This document shows positions 16,287 to 27,500 of a DNA stretch of 64,000 bases, piece after piece. The notes beneath the pieces are model-generated. The model was not told the DNA's origin. It searched no databases and saw nothing but the letters and a program-made list of their open reading frames with translations. Both the position numbers and the translations under genes were made by a program. Source of the stretch: Endomychus coccineus (taxonomy: Eukaryota; Arthropoda; Insecta; Coleoptera; Endomychidae); contig OY294069.1 in NCBI GenBank assembly GCA_958510875.1, positions 248,001 through 312,000 on the forward strand, read 5' to 3'. Positions within the stretch are counted from its first letter, which is position 1; every line of letters begins with the position of its first letter.

Positions 16287-18029
16287 TTTCAATTTATAAT
16301 TAACAGTTAACCTTCCTTCTTCCTTCGATTTATAAACAAGATTCGACTATGAGTATGAATAAACGATAATGGTGAAAAGGCGGGAAAGGAATCCACAGAA
16401 AATCATATAATTAATACAACCTGCATAGAGAAACTAGAATAGAACCTTGGTAGGCAGAATGTGAAATACATAGAACATAATATAGTTCATATTTTAAAAT
16501 GTATCAAGAAAAAGAGAACGCTTCCGTTAACATCTTAGGATACGTAAATTGTCTATTTAGATGTTTTCTTGTATTATGTATTCTAATCAAGAGTGTCATC
16601 AAATTGTTCGATTGATGATTGTTAAAGTATTGCGGCGCTTTTGTTGAATTTGTATGTGCAGTAAACGTATACGATAAATTAATTGTAAATGATGGAAGAT
16701 AATGATTGTAATCTCATTAACTCTATTGTACTTAGTTCCTATTTGTATTTGAACTGTTTATTGTTTGCTACATAATTTTGTATCATATCATATGTTAAGA
16801 AAACTCTTATGATGAGTTTATATTCTTTAATTATGATTTGAATTAATTTGACTATTGATTTGAATATTTCAATGTTTTGAATTCTACAGGCTAGCTTTTA
16901 TTTTTAATTTGATTGATTGTATTTGGATTAATGTTTGTTTCGATTTAGTTTATGAACTTTTGAACTTGAAGTTTATCTATGGAATTATTTATATGGAATT
17001 AAACACAATGCTCTTTGCTCTTTTCGATGCTTTATTGGAATTATAACTAAGAATGGCAATCGTTGGATACTTCTTATAAATTGGAGGCTATTACAACCTT
17101 TTACTTTGTTTGGAGACTTGGAACATTTCTTGACTTTTAATAATTATTCACTAACTTCGGTTACTTGGAACTTATCGAAGTTTGGAACACTTGAGTTCAC
17201 CGATGTTTATTTTGATAGACTTAGGTTAGAAATTTGTTGAGTTGCTAGAGTTCTTGACCCTTCAGATATTATTTGCAAACTGACTTGGCTTGTCTTTCAG
17301 ATCCTTTTATAGGCCTCCAAAACCGACGCTACTTGATGTCATTTTCCACCTATTAGGTGCTTTCTTTTCATATCAAGAATGCCAAGTTAATTGTTGTGAA
17401 CTGACAGAAGTTTCTGATTGTTACCAGCCTGACACTACGAATTCGTCTCGACCAATCAGAATTTAGTATTCTATAATTTTTGAATTATTGGAGATTTTCA
17501 ACTTATTTTAATTGATAGTGATTCCTTCTTTTTAAATTAATATTGCCTACATTTTTCCACACACTTTGATATAAGATAACCTATGATTAGGTTATTATTA
17601 ATATGATTATTCCCATATTTATGATTTTCTTGACAGTTACTTATTCTTAAATCTAATACATACTATATTATATCAATAACATTCTTTTAACATTACATAA
17701 CTCAAATTTACTAATTCTAACTTATATCTATAACATTCTTCAATGTTTTGTGCTATCTCATGATAGTTTTGTAATCATTTTAATTATGATTTCTGCCTTC
17801 GTTACACAGTATGTTTCTTCACTTTCACTGAAGTTCTTGTTTAACACTTCTTATTCTATTACATTGTTGTTTATTATGTTTTACATTGTTGATTTTAATA
17901 TCCTAACTACTATTTAGCTTTTACTATTGTTTTTAATTCCATATAATATCTTTTTATTTATCTTTTCTGATTTTCAAAGTTCGGTAAGTTATTTTTAAAT
18001 TTTTATTGTTTATGAAATGAAATCATAAC
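16287..18029. other. Intergenic, AT-rich; nothing recognised
   Basis: This lies between the MCM7 start and the Penelope-type terminal repeat downstream of POLA1. Very T-rich on the plus strand from about 16550 to 18000. No open frame, RNA gene or transposon signature that I can support. The MCM7 promoter should lie at its left end. Confidence 0.4.
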
Positions 18030-18245
18030 AATAAATTCTCGGGAAATAGATCACATAACACTTATGCTTTATATTTTCTCGTTTTTACGTACGTTTCGAT
18101 CTAACGACCATCATCAGAAGACTTATTATGTCTTAAACTGGATTTCTTAAAATCAATTGTTTAACACAAAGCGTCCTTATCGCACGAATCTCAATTAAAA
18201 TGCTCACGTCGCCGAAACGAACAGAAACACGAATAATCGAAAATT
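18030..18245 (-). mobile_element. Solo terminal repeat of a Penelope-like element
   Basis: This matches the outer 230 bases of the Penelope pair in the POLA1 intron. Shared blocks in order are ATTCTCGGGAAATAG, TTACGTACGTTTCG, CGACCATCATCAGAAGACT, AAAGCGTCC and CGAAACGAACAGAA. No coding part of the element accompanies it. Minus orientation, just downstream of the POLA1 stop codon. Confidence 0.7.
18082..18124 (-). ncRNA. Hammerhead-ribozyme-like motif
   Basis: On the minus strand: CTGATGA, a short stem GGTC/GATC with loop GTTA, GAAA, then CGTACG and TA, as in the minimal hammerheads known from Penelope-like elements. The closing helix I is weak here, since AGTCTT faces AAAAAC. One extra T lies between CTGATGA and the stem. 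Cleavage activity is doubtful. Confidence 0.45.
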
Positions 18246-18583
18246 GATGAATTATGAAAAATAACAATTTGGCTCTTAAATCTTCTTATTTTAACACCCT
18301 TCAATTATTGGGCAAATTCCTCAATACATTTACTCACAAGGGTTGGAAATGATCAGGATATCGAAATAAAACAATTTGTATAAACTAAAATATATTGTAT
18401 TTTAAATAGTAAAAAATATTGAGTACAACTAAAATCTTAATTCTATTTATAATTGAAATATTAACATGGAGCTTCTGATCAAAAACAATATGTTGATTGT
18501 AAAAAATAATTCATATTGAAAGCTCATACTAGTTTGTACAAATCAGGCGGAAATATACATTACAATAACAAAGTGGATGGAAG

Positions 18584-21500
18584 TTAAACCTCATCATCAT
18601 CATCAAACTGTTCGAATTCATAATACTCCGGTTCAAACTCTTCTACGAGGTCCAGCTCACGATCTCTTACTGTGAAACCAGAGAACAATTCTGATAAGTT
18701 GATTACAAAGAATCCTGAATGGTTCAAATACTTTTCTACAGTTTCCCTAAGGCAATGGTAGCCATTTTCAACTTGTTCTTCAAGCAACGGTCCTGAAAAT
18801 ACAGTAAAAAAAAACAAGTAATTAATATCGTATAATTTTAAAATATTTATGTCTCATAGAGCGATATTTTCAGGAGGTAATAGTAAAACAAAAATTCATT
18901 TACAAGTTAGTTCTCCCCAACATCCTACAGTCACGTGATATCAAGCATTTTTTTAAAAATTAACTTGGCAGTAACTTTTGCATACAGTGTAGATTGTTTT
19001 TTCCAAACCGTTGCCCTGAGAGCTTCTTTCAGGTTTGAACTCGAATATGTTAACTCTACAGAATCGCGATTATCAACGGTTTCAGCCACAAGTTGACCTC
19101 CGATAAGTATGACTGAATATAGAATTTTTTGCTTTGCGTCGCTTCTAATTTTTACCCAAAACTGGATTCAAATGAAAGAAGATACGTGTAAGAAGTTAAG
19201 TTCAAAAATTCGTATTCCTACATGCATGGAAACTGGGTAATTTCACGATTTTTATTTCCCTATCCATACGTAGTATAAGGAAAGTATTTTAATGGGTCTA
19301 AAAATTTGCGGTTTTTCGCGGAAATATCGGTTTTTGAGCTTTCTGAATCGATGTAGACTATTTTTAAGATGATTTCTGTGTGTGCTTGTATAAACTACTG
19401 TGGAGAAGATTGCGTCCTTACTATTGAACGAACGGATTTGAAATTTTAAATATCGCTTTAAAGTGATGATCATAGGAGCCGTGTTGTTTTGGAACGCGGT
19501 AGCTCCCATGGAACTGGTACTTTTGACATTCAGTGTCAGTATTTCAAATGGAACTATAGTCTCTTATGACTTCATGACAAGTGTTTTTCTGATTATAAAA
19601 TATATCATAAGTATATACTAAACCCGCAGAAGTGCTGGAAAAGTATCACGTCACACAACTACATTGAATAAAAATTACTCTGTGATATAATATCAGACTT
19701 TACAAGAAGAAATACGTACTATTTGGCCGGTAGCAAGAATGGTTGTAACAGCATAACATAAAACGGTCCGGCCTTCGTAGTGTACAGAGTGTGAATTCAA
19801 TTCGACAACGAAGACTGAAGTGCGTCTATTATCAATGATGGAAGTTAATTGTGTGTAAAATCTTTTAAAACACATGTACAGATTTGTGTTCTAGGCAAAG
19901 TGGACATACGTGAACAGTTAGACAGTGCTGTGCTTATTTGCGACATACAACTTAATAAAACAAAGTTGTGGTCATATTTTGCGCCCGTTAATTATGTGAG
20001 CATAAAATTTTGCAGAGCCTTTGAATTGGCGTTACGAGGTCATGATGAGACATTGACGTCGGAAAACCCAGGTATTTTTGTAGATTTAATCAACTTTGCA
20101 GCTGAATTAGACGCTTGCAATATATATGAAAGGTTCGGTTTCACAAGTGTTTGAAGACGTCTTAAAAACTATTCAGAACGAATTGCTACACGCAATGTTG
20201 CAAATTTACAAGCAGGAAATATTAAAAGAAATTGAAGCTGCAAATTTCATTGCTTTGACACATCTAATGGTTGGTATTATTCGATACGTGTTTAATGGAC
20301 ACATTTTTCAACGCTTTGGGTCTTTTTTTAAACCGGGTAGACATAATGCCGATGTATTAGCAAAAACATTGCTGAATGAATTGCAAACTACTTTAAATTC
20401 TCCTTCTGGGTCTGATAACAATAAACTAACCGCTCAAAGTTACGATGGGGCGTCCGTGATGAGTGGTGTCCAAGCCATTATGAAAAAACAGTTTTACATG
20501 CACATTATATTCACTGTTACCCGCATCAATTTAATTTAATTGTTGAACGAGCGGCACAATACAATAAAAAAGTAAAAGTTTTCAAGCTGTTTTTCGATCG
20601 CCAAAACGAACGATAACTCTTGATGAAATAGTCAAACGTAGATTACCACGCGCTGTATTTTCAAAAGTCGAACTGTGTACACATTATTTGAACACCAGAA
20701 TTCTATCAAAGAGTGTTTAGACGAAGATGGGATGGATTTAGTTACTGTTAGTGATGCCAAGTGGTTTATTGAAACATTTGAATGTCTCTACAGGTTGAAA
20801 ATATTTCATTTCATCATGCTACATGTTGAAATATTATTTAATCAGACTGAAATGCGAGGGATTGACAGTGCTCAACAGCAATAGGCAATTGAACAATATT
20901 CCAACGGCAAATTATTCAAATTAGAAATTCGACTGAAAATGACAATCAAGTACGCAATAATGAAGAACCTGCTAGGAAAAGACAAAAAACGACAGCCGGA
21001 GAAAACAGAGCTGTTATTGCAAAGAAAGAAAGAAAGAAATTTATTGGTGCTAAATTACAGTACATAGTATTACACAAGTCAATGCAAAACAATTTATTAA
21101 GGATGGTATTTAAAATTTATAGTATTTGACATTAATAAATCAGATGTATCACAGTTAGAGAATCACTTGTTAAATTGAATAATTTTTATAATAAATAATA
21201 ATAAAATTTACAATAAGATTTTCATAAATGATGATAAATTACAATAAATACAACTATATGATAAAATTGTCGATAGATCATAATAAAACACCATAGTATA
21301 TTACATAGGACTACTTTCAATGTCTTCAAAATTAAAACCTAGATACTCATCTATACTATAGAATGCTTCATTTTGTATTCAAAATTTCTGATATTCAAAT
21401 TTTTAATAGATTCTGGTAGAACATTGTATAATTTTATGCCGTAGTGCCCTTGTCCATCTCTAGCTTTATTGATTCTGTTGAAGTTGTGACACTATTTTAA

Positions 21501-24500
21501 GCCAAATTAGCGATTTTTTTAACTCACGTGCCGCCCACTGGGCTACGTAATGTACTAAATTTATAGACTTGAAAGTTACTTAGTATATTCATATATTTCG
21601 ACAAATATGACACAAAAGGAAAACATGCAAAGCAACTTACTTTTATCAAGTTTACCGAGATCGAAGATGTGACACAAGTAGCTGAGTTGGAAGTACAGGT
21701 TGGTCTCGGTGTATTTCTTGTACATGACTCCACGTTTGCACAACGTACAGATCGGATACTTCTCGGCGAACTTCAACGGTAACCTTACCATTTCGTTATC
21801 GCACGCCGGATCCTCGCAAATCAACTCGTTCAAATAGTATTTTTCCACGTAGCGCCTGATTGCGATAATCAGCTGATTTTGAATGTACGGCAGATAATCA
21901 ATCGGTCTAACGTTGCATTCAGAGTTCGTACATTTCGTCAATACCGGTACGATACCACGAACCGCCCCCTCGATCGTGTTCGTTTGTTTACAATCGTAAC
22001 ACTTAAACACGAAAGGTAACGCGTCTCTGAGTCGATTCTCGTTTACGACGACCGTGTCCGGTAGTTCCCGTCGTTGCGTGACGGACCGCTTGAACGACGT
22101 CGTTTCTATACTTAGCCATTCGGCTAATTGATAAGAATCTAAGCCATCTATTGGCTCGCATATCCGAGCCACTACCGGATGTATCTGTTGAGCCAGGTAA
22201 TAATTCACGTCGATGGTGAGTTTGTTATCGGAATTTTTCAGTTCGTCCAAATGGTAAGCGCGTTGCGTGGGCGTACTGTCGGTGCCGTCTTCGCAGATGA
22301 CGTACGGAACCGTGTCACCCGCCCTGAAATGACCACCGCTCTGTTTGTTGTATCGCAGCGCTACCTGGAAATGAAACAATAAATTTATTGAGGCTGTTAC
22401 AATTAAATAAATAATCCAATAAATACCAAAATATTATAACATTAAACTTAGCATAGATACAAATCGACCAATTAATTTTCTACTTCGAATAAAACAAAAT
22501 GTAAGTGTAATTGCAAAAAAAACAAAAACGTTTGTTCCCTTGATAAATTCCAACCTTCCGATTGATATCAAATAAAAAGAGATTCTCCCAAATATTGTGA
22601 AAATTAATTAATACAACTATAATACCCAAGCAATTTTTATGACACTTTACCTATAGATAAATTAACAGATTAAATTCGTCATAAAGACTTCTTATTTATA
22701 AAGAATTATCATTAATATAACAAAAAAAGACTCGGGGACTGCCGCGGTGAAGCTATTGTATAGCATTTTTTCTCAACTTATGCAATTATAATTATTTATT
22801 TATTTTTAATTTATGCAGTATTTTTTTTTCTTTGATATTAATTCAAGTTACACTTTTTGAGCGTGGTGACCGATAAGAAAACAATTTTTTTCTTTTATTG
22901 AATAAATGAGAAGTTAATATCGTTTAAAATATTTTTATTATCTTACAATACATGTAGGTTATTCAGGAATTTGTTATCATTGAAACTATAGGTTTATGGT
23001 AACTGAATAACTGAAATAAGAGACATAAGTTTGAGACTTGATATCCTCTAAATATCTGGAAAATACCTCGTCAATGGTGGTCCCATATTTTGTTGTGGAT
23101 TCTTGTGGATCATTATTCATTTTCAAATTCAATTTTTCCGAAAGAAAAGTTGTCAAGCCAAGATAAGTGGAAATTTATTACCATTTGTACCAAGTATTTT
23201 CGACCCTTCTTCAGTGTACTCCAGTAAAGTGCGATGAATAAAATGCTCTACCTCGTCCAATTTTGGATTCGGAGAAATGTAAATTGCTACCATGACTATG
23301 TGTAGGCCATTTCTAAGTTTGCATAAGCACGCACAAATATCTCAAAAAAATGAGCGCCTAACATTAACATCGCTAACGTGTGCAATATTTATTTCAATAT
23401 TAGGAGTCATAATATTAGTTACATTATTATTATTTTGGTAAATAGCTACCCCACCTTTTGGAACAGTATCTCGTTTGAATTGAACAATACAATTGAAATT
23501 AGGTATTTCAATCGGATTATCATGCGCCATGCAAGTTTCGGTAAGAAGTAACACATTTGTTTGTCTCGTAACTGAATCTTGTAAATCGTATTTGTGACTA
23601 TTTAGACTTTGGCAATTGAAAGTCATTATTGAAATGCCATTTCTATTACTAATGAAATGTAAGACACTTTGAGCTGTCGTCTGAACACTATTTAAAGGCA
23701 GTCTTTTGAATTTTTGCAACAAAGATGCAGTCGATGCAACTTGCCTTCGATTATTATAAAACTTGAATGTAGAATTATCGTTTTTTGTCGTGATATACAA
23801 TTTTTCAATATTAGTCACCCGAGAGAGCGCAACATAAACGAGTTCTTGTTATTTTTCGTAACGGAATTTCTTGATTCGGTCGCCGCGCTCAAAGCCCGCG
23901 ATAAAACCTATATGCAATAGCTTAAAAATAATGATACCATTGTTTTTCTAATATGTATATGTCCTGGCAATAATAATACAAAAAAAAATTCATTCATAAC
24001 TACTACTTTAATATTAATCTAGGCTGTAAGCTTTAGAAAAAGGCAGACTAAATAACTTTTGTTTAGAAGGTGGGAATTCAAAAAAAGGCCACTTCCAATA
24101 CTAGTATGAACATTTTTACTTTGTTTTAGAGGTACACTGAAGATGACAAATTTCGAGACCCCCAATAGTTTTAATAGATTATTTTGTCTTTTTACCTGTA
24201 CGTGTGGCAGGGAATTCTTGTCAGTGTACATTGTCGGATTCTTAGTGAGTTGTTTCGTGATCACCAGCAAACTGAGCGGAATTTTGTTATTTTCCATATC
24301 ATCTTTGATTTTGGTCAGATGAGTCTGTATATTGGCGATCCTGTCGTCCGAATTCTGGTCGCTCAGTATCTGATCGAGTACGATTTTACCGGCTTCGCAC
24401 GCTATCTTCGACCAATCCCGTCTCACTATTTCCAGTCCCTTGTACTCTTTCTCGAATTTCATCTTGTTATCGTCGATTTTGGTCACGGTCACGGCCGCGT

Positions 24501-27500
24501 ATTTTTTTTTCTTCAACAGCAACAAATACTTGAACACGCCGTCGATGTCCAATTCCACTTGCTTGTACAACTTGTTCACTTCTTGTTTGATTTTATTGCC
24601 GATCTTGTAGACTTGATCGTAGTCGGCGATATTCGTGTTGATCATGATACTGTCCGTGTCTCCGTACAACACCTCGAAACTCAACTTCTGCACCAGATCC
24701 TTGGTATTCACCAGAATCTCACGACCTTTATGCGTGATGAGCGCGGCCAGATTTTGGGCGTAAAATCGGGAATTGACGAATCCCAGGCATCCGTACATAC
24801 TGTTGGCCGTCAATTTCAACGCCGTTTGCCGGATGTTGTACTGCATGTACGAATCGCTCCTCTTGTCGACGTTTTTCATCAATTTCTTCACTTCCCTACG
24901 ACTTTCCACCAGTTTCCGGATTTCTATTGGTAGAACGCCCGCGGGAATACTTTTATCTGGCAGAACCATGTTTTCGTCAAAATTACCGGGCGGTACAGTG
25001 GTAAAACAGATATTGTACTCTTGTATGATACTCGGATAGAGGGAATTGAAGTCCATCAACAAGATAAACGTATCGTAGAAACCCACTTTCGGGTCCAACA
25101 CTAACCCGCCTGCGTAAGCGGGTTTCTTTTTGGCGGCCGTGGAACGGTTTTCGTTGACGTTTTTATTATAAACCTTATCCGGTACGATGTAATCTTTCTC
25201 CGAGAACGCGTGCAACAACAGAAATTCGTTTCTTTCCGACCTGCCACCGGTCAAAGTACGGGACATTATGTTACCGGCAATGTTGGTTATCTGCAAAGCC
25301 AACGGTATGATGTTCAGATTGTACATGATGCGTAAGATGCAGCACGAATCCGTTAAACTTAACGCGATCAATTTCAATAGATTATCGGTGGACTGGAACA
25401 TTTTCGGAACGTCGTCCGTTTCCAGATCGATCCGGTTGCCTTCTTTGAAATTCAACACGGTTTGGCACAAGGTGTTCAGATCGTACGATCGCGATTTGAT
25501 GCATTCTTTCGTCGAAATTTTGATGTCGCACACTAATCGTCCGATGAATAGGGTTTTTTCCATTTTCTGCGACAGTTTCGTGCGTTTCAATCGGCAGAAT
25601 TTGCTGAAATTGGAGATGTTGTTGCAAAACAATCGGTCCGAGAGAATACTGAATTGGTAACCTTGTAGATCGTGACCCACCACCAGATCAGGATCTATGC
25701 TGTGAAACTTGGTTATGAAATAGTTCAAGAGAGCTCTTTCGGAATCCATTTTTTGCACTTGAGTCCGTTTGAATGTGGTTAGCGCTTTGTAGGTATTAGG
25801 TGGCAGTACGACATGTTGAGGGGCTCTGAAAACTAATGCAGAAAAATCATTTGCAATACAATTTTTAATCCAATGTTATTATATTACAAACTTTTTTCTT
25901 TTAAATGCCTAGTATTAATAGCTATAAAAATAAGATGATTTTTTTTATCCAAATCACCAAAGTTCCAAAAATCTTTTAAACAAATGATATAACGAATTAC
26001 TTAACATTGAAAAGGACAAACACTAAACAAATCAAACTCATGACAAATAATTAATTAACTGACAACAAATAAAAAGAATAATAACAGTAAATATAACTCA
26101 CCGCAAAAATCTTTCTGGAATACGGGATTCGGTGGAGGTTTATCCAGAGCATATTTTGTATGTGCAATGCAAGAAATCATGGCTATTTCGTTAGTTAACG
26201 TCTTAGGATTGACAGCGAACTTGATGTTAATCGTTGCCACCACCAACGGAGGCGGCGGTGAATTATTCTCGCTCGGCGTGAAATTCACTTGGCTCGGAAT
26301 TTGAACGTTTATTTCGAATTTACACCAACTTACCGGATTGGACACCGGTTCTGGGTTGTGAATGTCCAACCAACATGGACCTTTTATTTTCCTTTCCAAC
26401 AAGAATATTTCCAAATAGCTGCTGTTCAGACCGAATATTCTCGAAAATGTTTTCTCTTCACCCGATGTACAGATTCGAGGGTCTTTTGCCTGATTGATAA
26501 ATATAATATTCATATTGAAGAATCGAAAAGCAACAAAATTCAGATTGATTCTGGCAATTAGTAGAAACTATGAATGAAAATAAATACAATTATCTCACCG
26601 AATATCTCACTTCCATGTAATCAGATTCAGCAGGGATTGAAGCATCAAACGCATATTTCTTCTGTACAAATCTCGACTTGTAACCAGAAATTTTCAACGG
26701 TTTCATCTTGGTACTGTTGAACTCCATATACACATCTTTATGGGTTACTTGACTGTCAGTAGGTTTGCCAGACTCATCCAATTTCTGCATTTATATAAAA
26801 AACATTAATAAGATTCTTGACCCAGTATGAATTATATATAAAAATTCTCGGGAAATAGGTCACAATAACACTTTGTTTTAAATATTCGTCTTTACGTACA
26901 TTTCGGTCTCACGACCATCATCAGAAGACTCACTATGTCTAAAAAGGGGTTTATTAAAACTAATTATAGCAAAAGCGTCCAAATCTAACAATTTAACTTC
27001 AATCAAAAGAGCCCACGCCGTCGAAACGAACAGAACTACGAATAATCGAAATTGTATCGTCAGTATTAAACTATAAAAAAATTTTTTTTTACTAAGAATC
27101 CGCTATTCAGTAATATTATTAAAATATATGAGTGCATATTGATTGGTATTCTCACAACAACTGAGAAGAACGAAGTTATTTGTCAAGTATCTACTTTCGA
27201 AACCAGATGTGTAGGATTTATGAGTAGGTACTTAAGAAAGGTTTCAGACCTGTACTGGAAAATTACTATTAAGCATTCTTCCTAAAAACATTTTCAACAA
27301 TTTTAAAGACGTATGTAAGAATTTGCAAGAGATTATTTAATCAAATTAGTATAAATATGACTTAGATTTTGTGTGTCTACCCTATGATTTACAGATTCGG
27401 GGTCCCGTTTTATGTGAATCATCTCCAGGATAGATCTTTTATAATAATTGGTTTCCTTAGTTAAGATATTAACATTTTTGTAATCAAATTGATGGTTATA

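Noticed and set aside
18955..19045. Possible extra POLA1 exon in the last intron
   Set aside because: One short open stretch (ALRATVWKKQSTLYAK), but no good splice pair or resemblance to the POLA1 C terminus; direct splicing 21641 to 18792 is already in phase.
24184..24933. 249-codon plus-strand open frame
   Set aside because: Exactly antisense to the largest POLA1 exon, whose codon pattern keeps the opposite strand open; no family resemblance.
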